The notes beneath the pieces were generated by a model. That model was not told the DNA's origin and made no database searches. It saw nothing but the letters and a program-made list of their open reading frames with translations. Shown here piece by piece: positions 28,257 to 41,015 of a DNA stretch of 64,000 nt. Both the position numbers and the translations under genes were made by a program. This stretch comes from Lethocerus indicus (lineage: Eukaryota; Arthropoda; Insecta; Hemiptera; Belostomatidae): the NCBI GenBank assembly GCA_019843655.1, contig JACDQD010000006.1, positions 18,122,246-18,186,245 on the forward strand. The letters are read 5' to 3'. The stretch's first letter is position 1; each line of letters begins with the position of its first letter.

Positions 28257-28564
28257 ACCGTAGATTTCGTGTGTCTCTGTCTCCTTTCGCTGGTTTGGTC
28301 TTTCGCTAGACCGGTTTTGGCTGCTTGCCATCTTCAGTAGCGGTGTTAGTCACTTTGGCACTTCCTCAGTACAAGTGACAGTGACAGTGCAGTGAGGATG
28401 CCAAAAAACATCCAGTGCCGAAGTGACTAACACCGCTACTGAAAATGGCGAGCAGCCGAAACCGGTCTAGCAAAAGACCATACCAGCGAGAGGAGGCAGA
28501 AACATACGAAATCTACGTTATTCCAACTCCTTGCAGACCAAAAAACAGGTATTCTAAACTATTT
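28257..28564 (-). mobile_element. Hammerhead-bearing element, both arms present, reverse orientation
   Basis: Two inverted arms flank a short interior (CAGTACAAGTGACAGTGACA and GTGCAGTGAGGATGCC). The left end begins ACCGTAGATTTCG. The right end extends past that point through ACGTTATTCCAACTCC and GCAGACC to CAGGTATTC and TAAACTATTT. The interior direction and the extended right end show that the copy is inverted relative to those at 32194 and 46802. Ribozymes at 28305-28341 (minus) and 28435-28471 (plus) each carry one core hit: GAAA to AAAA on the left, and CTGAAGA to CTGAAAA on the right. Confidence 0.88.
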
Positions 28565-31500
28565 CAGTTTTCAGTCAGACGAAATGAACTAACTTATAAA
28601 CCATTTTTAATCGTTGACACTTTAAATCTGATTAATCCACTGTGATATCCTGATTTCCGTGTAATAAGTAAAAATTTAAAGAAATATGAGCAACAAAAAA
28701 AGAAATAAAATAGAATGCGTCTAGAGAGTATTGTACTGTAGTAGAGTATGAATGATGTACTGCCAGAGTTGGGTTGCAGAGTATTCATACTGACCTTTCG
28801 TTTGCAAGACGTTTTCCGGATAGATTATGCGAAATGATTTTATCTATAATAACTATTGTCTGCGACATATATTTTGAATTGAAATGTATGGACCGTGCCA
28901 GGAAATGAACTGTAATCTCGGCGTTTATGTATTAAGTTATGTCATGGGGTATCCTCTTAGGAGATCATTAAATGTCCTAATATTTCGCTCTCTCCTGAGG
29001 AGGGGAAGGGTGCGATAGGAATTTCATTGAGAGGGAAGTGTGGCCGGGCGGAGATAAGGCTGAGGAAATATTGAAATGAAGTCGCATTCATTCTCTCTCA
29101 GTGTCATTAAACGCTAATCGAACCGCTCTGTCTTTCCGCCCTTTTCCCCTTGACTGACTTACGTTAATAAAGGATAAGAAAATTTTATCCTCCTCACTAC
29201 GCTAGAGCGCCGAATATTTCGCCCCTTTGGATGGAACTAAGAAAGGCAAATATTTGAAAACCAAATTACATTATCCTGTCTTTAATGTCAGGTTCAACTT
29301 TTTTAATTATGGAGTTAATAAAGCGAGAATTTGAGTTTTCCGGGATCGGAAAATTCAGTCATTCCAGATATCTCCGAGGGGAAGTAAGATTAAAAACAAT
29401 CAAATAATATTACCACTACAGTAATAATTCCAGAACAATAATATTTTTTGGAAAACATTTATGAATACTATTTTCATTTCTGCCCTTAGTTGATTAAAAA
29501 CAAGGATTAAATTCAATATGGCATTTAGGAAATCTAAAGAGTACACTGAAGTGAGCTCGCTGACCACAAAAATTCCGGGTCTAATGCGTTTATGCGGGGT
29601 ATTTAACATGTCAATTGGGGGCTAGTATGCATTAGACAATTTTTCTATGTTACGTAAATTTGTAAGCTATTTTTGACCTCTATCTCTGGTGGCCGAAATA
29701 TTTCTCCAATTATATCTTATCCCCAAGATACTCTCTTTATAAATGGCTGAAATAGTTATTAGTACTGAGAGCGGAGGTTTAACTGAACATTCGATGGTAA
29801 ACGGTTGGAACAACAATTTGAAATAAAAATCAGTTGAAAAAAAAACGAAATTCATTTTTTCTCTATGTATCTTTTTTCCTTCATCCAATTTAAACCTGGC
29901 ATAGTCCAAAGAAGTAATATAAATAATAATTAATCCATTCGACTGGGTTCTGAGTTTTTCATGGCCGGCAATCATACATACCCTTTAGTTTATCGAAATT
30001 AAATATTTCTCTGGTGGAGCGGACGTGCCGACCTCGATGTTCGGATATCCAATGGCGCGGTTATTAATTCAAAATCGTGTTTTCGAAATGAATGCCTACG
30101 TGCGTGGACATTATTGGATTGGCGGATCTCAAAAATGCCAATATGGAGGCGGGATGTGGAGAACCGATGCGGCTCTCCGCATCATTTATTTTGCCAATCT
30201 CGCCATACGCGGACCAACTGCAAAATTCACAACTGCAACTCCGGCGACCCGGGCTCACGTGCCAGAATTGGCAACGAATTAATAAAATATGAATAAAAAC
30301 TAATCTATTAGTATGCCATTTTTAATTGACTAGTGGTCGCCTGACAAAATGACAAAATTACGGTGTCATAAAAAGTGGAATAAAATTTCATTCATTGAAC
30401 CCTAGTTATCATTCCATTGTTAGAACTGTGTGGTTTATTAGTCATTAACTATTTCAAAATTAATTTGACAATGAAAATAGTCTCAAAACCGTTTTAGACT
30501 GACCAGCATACAATATATCATCGATATTTGGGTAAATACGAACCTCGTATTGATGTGATAGCGTACTAAATAATATGCTTTACAATATCACATATTTGCG
30601 ATCAGGTATTATGCCTTTTTCGGTAATAAGAATGTAAAATTTCTTCCAGGAGGGGCTAACCATGTCACATTTCGCAATTTATCCGCTCACTTGTGTGACC
30701 GATTAAACGAAGAGTTACTTTGATCACTCCGTTACGGCTATCTGACCCGCGTGTGCTCCTCCATTGTTAGAGGGATAAAAAGCGTGAACAAGCCCTCTGC
30801 AAAAATGAGCATCATCACCAAAGGTTAATTACAGCGCTTCCATTGAAGAAGAATTGCCTTTCTGCGCCGGCCATTCATTTTTGTACTTCGTTGCCTGCTT
30901 TTTTAATTTTTCGAAATTAAAACATTTTCTTTCGTCGCTCGAGAAATTTATTGAAAGTTTGACTGTAAAACGAACAATGGTACTCGCAGCACATTGCGGC
31001 GAACATTTTAATCTTTACTATATTGTAACATTGATAAATGCATGTTGTCCGCAGCAATATTGAAAAGAAGTGGAAAACATTTGTTGAAATATCTCGCGGT
31101 ATTCGGGAATAACGTATGCGTATATTGGCTGTAGGTTAATCCGGCATCGCTAACAGATGTAACAGATTTAATTGATAATAACAAATTTTTATTATTCGAA
31201 TTTATAATTAATTATGCATTCATCGCGCCATATTTCTAAGATATCGAAATATTATTTGGAATACCTCATACTTCGCTTTATCAACTGAAACCGTCGTTGC
31301 AATAATTTTTGCATTCCTTTCAAATATACCAGTGGTAAGAATCGGTGCATCAGAGGAAACAAAAACACGGGAAACATTTAAGAGCGAATAGATTTAAAGG
31401 GCGATCAATATTTATGGGTCGGGGATGTGTCGACATATCACGGGTTCACGGCTCAATAGTGTTATCAGTGTTTTGAAAAGCGTTACCGGGAAGTTGGGGA

Positions 31501-32193
31501 GTTATACGACACTGCATCCGGGAACTGGAAGAGGCGGCTGTGTATTATCCTCACAAAGCATCATTATTTACCAGCACCGTTCAAAACCTTTTTCACTGGT
31601 CGCTCCCATCAACCGACGTTTTTCCACGAGCCATTGTAGGAAATCCTAGGCCGGTTTCAGTTCTACGCATAGATCTATTTTTTATGTGAATGTACTATTT
31701 GAATTTGCACGTAAATACACGAGTTAACCTGACATTAAGAGTTTGACCTGAAAAATTTTATTGATCACGGTATTAAAAATTGTCATTGGAGATAATTGAT
31801 ATTTAAGGATTTTTTTTATTCAGTATATAAAATGGTTGTTCACGCATATACGTTTTTTCGAATATGACAAGCAATTTTCGAGCAAGATCTTGGTGTTTTA
31901 CGAATTTATCCAAATCACATACGACCTTTCACACACACAATCCGCTATCTAAAGTTGAAACTTAGCTTACTAAGTAAGTTAGTGCACTTACTCGGAGCAG
32001 TCCGAGACCTCATATTGTCGAGTTCCATACCACAACGGTTGATTAATAATAGTTTATTAAATTGAAAACGATAGAATATGACTTTTCAGTTGGCCAAGTT
32101 AAAGGATTATCCAATTTTCCTGACATTTATAATCAGCTTCGTCCATGCTTGAAATTGTCGTGCTCTCATGTGTCCCTCCTAAAAAACATTCCT
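28565..32193. other. Noncoding DNA with a GC-richer patch
   Basis: No gene is recognised. A GC-richer patch at about 30020-30285 has open frames of 60 to 85 codons in three plus frames and one minus frame, which points to base composition, not coding. Elsewhere it is AT-rich and unremarkable. Confidence 0.4.
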
Positions 32194-32599
32194 AAAATAG
32201 TTTAGAATACCTGTTTTGTGGTCTGAGAGGGGTTGGAATACCGCTGATTTTGTGTGTTTCTGTCCGCTCTAGCTGGTTTGGTCTGTTGCTAGACCGGTTT
32301 CGGCTGCTCGCCATCTTCAGTAGCGGTGTTAGCCACTTTGGATGTTTTTCCTGCACTGTCACTGTCACTTGTACTGTAAGGCGCTATATGTAAGACGCTA
32401 ATACTAAAATGTAAGTCAGACCTGTGTTGCGGGCTATTATTAGGTGCGCCCTACCATTTAATCTAGGTGCGCATTAAACTGAATACACTACGCGTTTTAA
32501 TAGTGTTAAAAATAACTCAAATATTAAAATATATTCTAAATAACCTTAGTAGGCAGTGAGGATGCCCAAAATATCAAAAATGCCAATGTGACTAACACC
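32194..32599 (+). mobile_element. Hammerhead-bearing element, nearly complete
   Basis: This copy starts AAAATAGTTTAGAATACCTG and has the extended left end, the left arm and the full interior (AAGGCGCTATATGTAAG, AATACTAAAATGTAAG, TTAGGTGCGCC, ACTACGCGTTTTAATAG, AACTCAAATATTAAAATATA, CTTAGTAGGCAGTGAGG). It breaks off at GTGACTAACACC just before the right ribozyme would begin. With the copy at 46802 it defines the family's internal sequence. There is no coding potential in the interior. Confidence 0.88.
32288..32324 (-). ncRNA. Hammerhead ribozyme motif, family consensus
   Basis: This arm matches the family consensus at every position: GCTA, CTGAAGA, an unpaired T, GGC, loop GAGCA, GCC, GAAA, ACCGGT, C, TAGC. 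The core boxes and stem I are all intact. The T between core and stem II is the one departure from a textbook hammerhead. Confidence 0.62.
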
Positions 32600-33119
32600 T
32601 CGGTAGCTCATATAGCTAATGTTTTTGTATTATTTTCAAGTTGTTAGCCAAGTTACGAAAACAGTAAGACGAACAACTTAACTACATCCGCAACGCCTCG
32701 CGTCTGTCGACGAGATTAGGGCGGCCAAACAAGCGTAAAATGTTGCATTATTTTCCTGGTAAAGGAAGCTATTTATTATCCGGAAAAATCTGACGGTCGG
32801 CTGAACCACGAAGTGTTCTCTCCGATAAGTCCTGTCGGTTTATCGTTTACAAGATTTATATGGCGGCGCATCGTGGAGTTTCGCGGCCATAAGTTTTTCC
32901 CTCATAAATTATCATAATTTACCGGGCCCATTCACTCTTCTCAGTCGAACGACCGATACTCAATTCACGTCATACAACCCGACCAACTTTGGTTATTCCA
33001 TTTTAACACCTCCTGCAGAGGTCTACGGTAGTTCTTGTCATTATGGTATTAACGAGAAAATTCTTAATTCAAGTGACAGAGAATCCTATAAAGGCAGTAA
33101 AATTGATTCCAAGCATTAT

Positions 33120-33215
33120 AAACCAAATGCACGTGCAACGTGCAAATTGAATGCAAACGATAAATTGCCGCGTTTAATCTATTTTGCATATTGCATGTTT
33201 CGCGGCCGCCTCTTG
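33120..33215. promoter_or_regulatory. Candidate enhancer: E-box plus octamer-like sites
   Basis: Within about 80 bp lie the palindromic E-box GCACGTGC (33129-33136), octamer-type motifs TGCAAAT (33141-33147), ATGCAAA (33151-33157) and TTTGCAT (33183-33189), a further TTGCATG at 33191, and a GCGGCCGC palindrome at about 33202. ATGCAAAT-type motifs bind POU-domain factors and CACGTG binds bHLH factors. Clustering suggests an enhancer but does not prove one. Confidence 0.3.
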
Positions 33216-33994
33216 TTTAGAACTCAAATCGGTTATTTGTTCTTGTAAATAAATGTGGGTAAAAAATTAGCCGTTCCGTTGAATTGTTCTCGGGAGAAGG
33301 GCCCTTAAGCAAATAGTGCCTAGACATGGCAATTCGGTTCATCACATTAAATCGATACTGTCGAGATGATTTATTTCCTTTCAATTCTCTCCCCTGTCGG
33401 TTAATTGCAAAAGCTATTAATACAATCCCAGATCTACTATCGAGTGGGAGGATGGTTTCTATTATCGAACCTAATTAATTACTGGGTTGATATTTCTGGA
33501 ATTATAAAGTTTTCTTTAGTATTGTTGCTTTTGATTAGCTACTGTCAATGTAGGCTTGCAGCTATTAATGCTTCATAAGTTTATCTTTGTACATTCCTTT
33601 TTGTCTTGTGACGGAGTAACACTAGATTATATCATCAGTTCATAGAGGTTATTCATTGTATTTGGTACTCAAGCATGTACCAATGGTGTATACACCATTT
33701 ATTATGTGGTGCGTAATATAAGATTATTCCCTGGAGTGTAATATCTGACGTTTGAATCCATCAATTTAAGATAGTAAGTTTTTATGCACAAAGGTGCACT
33801 AAATGTGCGATAATAAACCGTTGTGCTATATATTATATATATAATAACTCTATACTTCTTGAATAAGGTAACCGCTCTCTTTCACTGATCTTCATACACT
33901 GAGTGAACATTTCTAGAGAGTTTCTTTAATGTGACTGAAGATGTCCTTAATGTGTGTGAACTTGAATTGAAGGCCAATCGTGCTACATTATTCA

Positions 33995-34010
33995 GTTTCG
34001 AATTCGAAAC
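33995..34010. other. Perfect 16-bp palindrome
   Basis: GTTTCGAATTCGAAAC is identical to its reverse complement. It could be a dimeric factor site or chance. Confidence 0.5.
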
Positions 34011-34252
34011 CGAGACTGGGCAAAATCCGTCTCCTTAATTAAATGGGCCACTGCGTCTATTTTCGAAGAATTTTCGCGTTACACCGCATGTCTCTTTGCG
34101 GTTTTTCGCGGGTATGTGCCTTGTCCGTACGCATTGGCCTCGGTGGCTCTGTCCGGGTGGCTGACCCTAGGCACCAAGCTTGCTCGCCCCCCTTCCATTT
34201 CTCCCTAAGAGCCGAATTCTTCCGTTTAAAGTTCCCCTTGTACCGATCTGAG

Positions 34253-34274
34253 ACACGATAAAGCTTTTTGGCAG
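34253..34274 (+). repeat. 22-bp direct repeat, copy 1
   Basis: Identical over 22 bp, including AAGCTTTTTGGCAG, to 35143-35164. The flanks differ. Confidence 0.7.
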
Positions 34275-35142
34275 GGAGTCTACCCGTTTTAGTTTTTACG
34301 CCGTCGTCGGATACCGCCCGAAACATGTCCGATCGTGAATATTTTAAACTTCACTTACTCTAAGGATTTATAGATTAAGAATATCTCACTGGTTACTTGG
34401 TTTTATCGGGTCGATAAAGTAACGCTGTACACCTTCGAATTTATATTAATTAATTATTAATTTATTTATTATGAAGTATATATTAATGAATAAAACATAC
34501 AAAACTGAGAATACAGTAAAAATATCCCTTCCCTTCGTCAAGTGATCCCCTATTATTTTTTTAGTCACGCTTACATTGATTTGTTTCAGAACTATGGAAA
34601 AACCACTAGAACATTGTATTTTATATGATACATAATGGGATTATTGAGTCCTTCGAGAGGGATGGATTTAAATTATGGAAAAATGCTATTATTACACCTG
34701 AGTTAGCAAGTACAATATGTATTATTCTTCAAATGGAGAAATTACAGTAGTCCAAAAAACTGTACTCTATTTGTAAAAAAACAAGTATTTTTAGTTGTCT
34801 CTGATGTATACATTAGGCTTCGATACAGACCGACAGTTTCTTATCCTGACCTCACCTTAGTCCAAAATCGAATTTCGATTTTCCACTATCTTATATTTTT
34901 GAAGCGTTTGTTATACTTACCAAACTATATTCTTATTTTGGCCTAATAAAATTATGCAGAACTAATAAATAGCATTAATAAAGAACACGGTTTACCTCCG
35001 ACAACCACACTATTCGATTGCGACTTTTATCTTTCCCGCGATGGAATAACATGGGGAAGGAACAAAACTAAATAACTAAGTGAGCAGTGGTTGGGTTCCC
35101 TAAGGAATCGGTATGTCTAAATTTAGTTGGTTCCAAGGGAAA

Positions 35143-35164
35143 ACACGATAAAGCTTTTTGGCAG
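35143..35164 (+). repeat. 22-bp direct repeat, copy 2
   Basis: Second copy of the 22-bp word at 34253-34274, about 890 bp away in the same orientation. Confidence 0.7.
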
Positions 35165-36970
35165 AGCCGCTTCCCTGCCGGCTTTTTGGAACCGGATTCA
35201 CCCTCCCATATGCCACCACGATCAACCCAAGATGTCACTTTCGGGCCGCAAATTTAAATCGCATTTCGGGGAAATCTCCGACACGGGCCAGTTTAATCAG
35301 TCACCTGTAGATTGCTAATGATCCAATCACTGTTTGCACGACAAGTTAATTAAGTTTATAAGTAATTACTAGATGTCAACCCGTGAGTACTGAGCATATC
35401 GATATCATCGATTCCAGTTAATATCTAAAATTATCAAAGTTCCTGTAAAGTTTATTACGTTCTTTTATAATAAGCACGTCAATTGATTAATGCTATTGGC
35501 TGCAGTCATATGGTGCAAGGAAGGAAAGAATGATGAACTACAATTATTACTAGCGCGTTAGCTGTTGGTGAAAAACATTGATTTATATAAATATTGGAAG
35601 GGAGGTTAATTAATTCAAATCTATTATGAGTGACGCTTCTTTTGCAATTACACAATGTCATACCAAATAAAATACATAAAGAAATACAATCATTTTCATG
35701 CGAGACAGCGATTTACAATCGCGGATTTAATTTATGGAGAATAGAAACTTGGATCCACTACAAGGACTTGTAATATAATAAGGCTATTGTCAATAAACTA
35801 AAAATGACTACTTGCTTCACAATTCGGGTATTAAAAAGAAAACACAGATTAATCGGGCAAGTTGTTTTTAAAGGAATTAAATTCATGGAAGTAGGAGAAA
35901 CAGAGTGTGAATAGGAAGGAGTAATGATGAACGACCAGAGGATAGAAAATTATGCGGCATTTTTCACGCAAAATACACACGAGTGACGGGGGAAATACTC
36001 TTCCTCCTGGAAAGAAAGAAGGAAAGAAAAATGTGATACTTTCTTTAAATTTGAAACCTCTAATCCGTTCTACGTGTAGTATATTTTTACTGCAATATTT
36101 TTTGTCGGTTTTACTCTATTGTGTCTCGGTGTGCGGAGATGGAAATCGCTCGGTCAAAACCGAGGAATACATTTAATATTTAGCGGCCCAAATCCTTGCT
36201 CTCCGGGAAAGGGTTCGTCTCCGCCCCCCCCCCCCCACTCATGGGAGTGGGCTCTCGGCGCCCTGCCCTAAAAGTTTCCCTCTGAAAAATAAAACAGAAA
36301 AACGGTGGTCTCCAATCTTGAGAACCTCACAACACCACCGCCCCCTTTCTTAATTTCGATTTCCCTTAAAAGTCGTGAGCCCGGCACATTTCAAATATGC
36401 CTGCAGTAAAACAAAATATCAATAAAGTTTAAGTCTGCGAGTCACCTTTATCTAATGTCAAAATTATGTCAAAATAATGATTGCAGTCATTATTTCTGTT
36501 TCGTACCTTTCGGGTAAGAATTATAATGCTTTTTAAAAAAATTCCCACTGTTGAACACGCAAGAAATGTCTGATGTCCCTGGTCTCTCTGTGCTTATAAA
36601 ATATAAAGGGATAGGGACAATAATTGGACTATACATTATTCCAAATGACTGTACAATGCTGTATAATTCTCTTTCTCCCTTCCGACCAGATTTAATTACA
36701 ATAATTTATGCTTGGGCGATTATTAAGGACTTAGTGTGTTATTTCCAATCGTTCCATGTCTCACTATCTCTCTCCCCCTCGCTCTTTGAATATATATATT
36801 GAATAAAATATAAATGTAATGTAGAATACAAATAATAGGACGAAACATAACAGGACAGTTATATCTAAAAATTAATGAAGTGTGTTTCAGTTTGGCAAAC
36901 TGTAGAACCAATCAAGTCGCAATATTACTACCTAAAGAAAGTAAGTTACATCTTTTTTGTTAATATTTCC

Positions 36971-36973
<3 letters not shown>

Positions 36974-37034
<61 letters not shown>
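36974..37034. repeat. (TA)n microsatellite
   Basis: An uninterrupted TA run of about 60 bp. Confidence 0.97.
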
Positions 37035-37040
<6 letters not shown>

Positions 37041-38029
37041 AGAGGGGCTTGGTTTGAGAGAGGAAGTTATCGGTATAATGACGCTATAAATATTCACACT
37101 GGAGGAGACTGCGGTATCTGGTAGACTAATAAGAAGCCGATACTAATGGGCCTGATCCCAATTAAAGTGCGTGACAGCAGGACGACAGTGCTTGCGCAGC
37201 CAGCAGCACGGCCCCAAGGAGGGCATGGGGCTGTTGGCGGGGGGGGGCGGCTTTAAGCAGGCGAAGAGGGCCCCGGGCCTCTGATTTCACTACGATTAGG
37301 CCCCAAAACCGAGCCAACATGCTAATTGTTCTCAATCTTCAAATCCCGATCCCTTTATCTCCATCCCCTATTTATGCTAATAATTTGACCCGACAATAAA
37401 TTGGCCCTAGGTCTCTGTTAGGGGATCCACCGGATAAATGTTATTGTACGGTAACAAAGAGTCTTACCGTCCATTGGAAATCCCTCGATTGCCCCCATTG
37501 TTCGTCCTATAATCGTGTCAACATTAGAAAGACTGGTCCTCCTATTCAGTAAAAAATATAAAAAGGTATTTTACTTTCCGAAAGAACAACTTTCCGTAGA
37601 CCTAACATTCCATGACAGGCTATGTGTTGATAATACGAGCATTTATCAATAAGCAGAAGACAATCATTTTAGTAGCTAAACATAAATTTACAGACAGAAA
37701 ACTTGCCTCATCTAGTAATCGGAAAGTAAGTAACTCCCTTATTTGCATAATAAATTGCAGTAATAAATTAGCAGTATCAATTGACGTAAATCTGTTGATG
37801 TTCTCAGGTGAATTATATAGTTAATACCCCGTGGCCTTATCTCACATTAAATTCGTCCTAGTTAACACGTGTAAATGGTAAAAGGCGTTAATAAAAGAAA
37901 GCCCGGTAGCCAATTTATTAAACCAAATATTAAATATTAAAGGTTTCCTCGTATTGCTGTACATGTCCCGGATTCCTGCAAAATTCTGTGTATCATACTG
38001 ACACAATAGTAGTTCCCAATTTAGGTGGG

Positions 38030-38345
38030 AAATGAGGTGGGGCTATTTATAGGCGGAAGCGAAAACCAATATATCCAGTTGCAATAATCATCGAAAGAGG
38101 ATGGGAGGTTGGTGGCTGGATTTTAATCCCTAATTAATTACGACTCAAAGGTTGGACAGGGTTGGTGGGATTATTGGCGGATGATGTCGGTTTGGGGCGC
38201 AAAAGGCCGTTCGTTATTGGAGCCGTATATTTTCTCTAGAGCTGAGCGATATTAGCGATATCACCGTTGGTTTTGTACCCCGCCTTTACCGCATCCGAGC
38301 GTCTCACACCTTTTCAGCTGAACGGATTCGGTTTCTTTAAAACCC
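38030..38345. promoter_or_regulatory. Candidate enhancer with MEF2-type and homeodomain-type sites
   Basis: CTATTTATAG at 38043-38052 is a canonical MEF2 consensus. About 65 bp downstream lies GGATTTTAATCC (38118-38129), two inverted TAATCC-type (bicoid/otd class) half sites, followed by TAATTAATTA (38131-38140), a stack of homeodomain cores. The texture resembles a developmental enhancer. Motif presence alone is weak evidence in AT-rich DNA. Confidence 0.28.
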
Positions 38346-41015
38346 GTTCAAAACTTCAATATTCCGTAAAAGGTATGGTAGCATAATGTCTTAACCTGAA
38401 CCTAAAGGACGAGGAATTCACGGTAATGTACTCCCATCGTTTACAATAACTGAAACCTACTTATTAAACCTTTACCTATCTTTACCAATTGCACCTTTAC
38501 CTATTCGGTCCTGAGTTAATAATGCCTTTTCTGTTTTCGGCCTATTTTTATTCCATTCTGCTTGGAGTGTACTAAAACTCTTCAAACTACATTATTTTGA
38601 TTAGTGTCACATGGGAACGCAGAAATAGTGCGCTTGCCACAATCTAAGCACAATCATTCTGGCAAAATAGCGTATTAATGCTAATTCCTTAGTACTTGTG
38701 AGGGTCGGGCAATTGCTTAGTGTTATACCGTGGTGTGGAATCGTTCTGTATGTAGGGTGCGGTTAGCTCGGGGCCGTGCAATTAATATCAGTTCACCTTT
38801 GGCGTCCCCAGTGGGGTATTCTATGCACGGATGCAGAGCTTAGTATTCAGTGCAGTTACAATGCCCATCGTTGACTGAAATGACTGAAGCCAGTCAACTG
38901 TGGGACTATATTAGCTAGTAGCGACAGACGAATTATTTTGGACCAAGGAAAATAAGATAAATAATTTAAAGGAAACTAATTAAAGGCAAAAAATAATGTT
39001 TAAATCTATGTCCAGACCTTAGAACATACTTACATTTTTAATTACGTTTAATTTTTGTATTCCCACCATAATGGATCCTATATTATTCACAGCCCCGTAA
39101 ATGTTAGTCTCAAGGCGTAATTAATTATGCCATATATCTTAACCGTCCTGCGATATGGTAATTATTATATTTGGATAGGATCCAGAACAGACTCCAGAGA
39201 GACTTGTCTTACTGCTAACCAACGCATAAATTACCCTATTTTAGTTCCTATAAGCTCCATGAAATCCCGTGCGTCCCCATAAATGTTTCTATTCTTGAAT
39301 TTAGTCGACGGACTCTTTTCAATTTGGGTGTGGTGTTTAGAGTGCAAATAAATGCATCGCTATGCTTAGTAATTCTACATTTATCTTGTCTATGCGTCAG
39401 TGTTTTATTAGTAATATTTTTTTAAATAATCCTTAAATTTTTTAGCATCATGAGGTTGAATTATCATAGTGGAAACTCAATCCTCAAGGGCGAAACTAAA
39501 TTTAAATGTGGCCCTTTTAATTTCCTATAAAAACGCGCCCAGCCCTTATATCCCAGCCTCAAAGTACATATTAGTTAGGACGGTTTACTATGTGTGTGTG
39601 AGTGTGAATAATACAAAAGATCGGGCCATTCCGTCGTAGAAAATAAACTTTATGGAAAGCAAGTTGTGGTCTCGACGAAAGTAGGGAGATGGAGGGGGAG
39701 GAAATGCTCCGGAATGGGGCCGAGATAAAATGAATGGGGCGATATTTAGCAAATCATATGTCATATTCTGGCACGCCAACCCAGTACTCTGCCTCAACAG
39801 TAAATACAATTTGAGTTATGGCGGAACACTGTTGGGATTCTGTTGGGAATTAGTTGTCAGCGGCAATTATACGGTCGACTTACCATGATAGGAAATGTTG
39901 ATAATCATCGTATTTAGCCAGGCTTGTGGTGAATTGCATCAGGAATGGGGAGGTTTAGTGGCTTTATTTAGCCCTTGAACTGTCTTAAATTCCTCTGCTC
40001 AACAAAATCGACATATTATCATAATGAAATGATGAGTGAAACGAAACATAAATGAAAATTCCGTAGATTGTATTCCATAACCTCACATGATATTGCTATC
40101 ACTCATTTCGAATTTAATTAAAATTAAGAATTCAGATTGGACTGAAGAGAATTATCTGATAACACTCATGGAGTCGAATTTAAATATATTATTATCAGGC
40201 GGAGCAGAAATACATTTTTTATCATTGACATTTTTTCTTTGTATAACAAAGAAAGTAACAAGTAGAAAAAAACTTAAACTCTTATTAAACTTAACTTAAG
40301 AAAATATGATTGAGCTCTTCAATATTCCAAAAAGTCTTAGAATTAGTCATTAGATTCGTTCCATTAATTCTTTTGTATTTGGAATGTGTTCCTTCCAAAG
40401 TCAAATTAATTATACCTTGCGATGTTACTATAGTATACTAATGTTAGAACTGCTTTTAAAACCTGTTTCCATATTCGATATCAAAAATAATTTAATTTTA
40501 TTGGAATAAAGAATTATAATAATCGCCTTATTTATTGTCTGGAAATGGATGGACTGTAGCAGGGAATTATTACTATGTCCAAGCCCACTTGCGGAAAATC
40601 GACTCCATTCCTATTCCAAACATCCCAAGCTTGGCCATTTTACTTTAATTAACCTTTAATTTATTTCCGGGCCACTGCCCTCCCATTCCCTCACTCTCCC
40701 TTTCTCTCTATGTTTAGAGAAACCGCACGCTTTAATTATCCTTGTACAAATACGCCGTGTTTTTTAACGCGTGAAAGTATAAGAAAGAAAGAAATAGAAA
40801 AGAGGGAGCCGAAAGAGGAAAATTTACGGCGGTTAACAACAAAAAATAAATCTACCCCTTTGAGATAATTTTCCGGCTTAACTAAAACGTGTGATTATTA
40901 TTCTTATTACCGGTCTTTCTGTTTAATCCACTGCATTAGGGTGATTAGGGCGCTTTACCATATCTTACTGTAAAATATTATACTGTAAATTTTTACGACT
41001 GTCTCCACGAATGTT

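Larger units (their letters stand above)
32600..36973. other. Noncoding DNA rich in possible regulatory patches
   Basis: No gene is recognised. GC/AT-mosaic patches occur at about 32690-33000, 33120-33420, 34030-34330 and 36180-36380. A C homopolymer of about 13 bases is at 36224-36236. Open frames on both strands at 34043-34326 overlap each other and match no family. Confidence 0.4.

Noticed and set aside
28445..28645. 66-codon frame, and similar peptides at 10780-10968 and 58225-58443
   Set aside because: The repeated peptide similarity comes from reading the arm of the hammerhead-bearing repeat, which also runs through the ribozyme motif. It is not a conserved protein.
33930..33955. CTGAAGATG as another hammerhead arm
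   Set aside because: No GAAA, stem III palindrome or arm flank follows, so this is a chance nine-base match.
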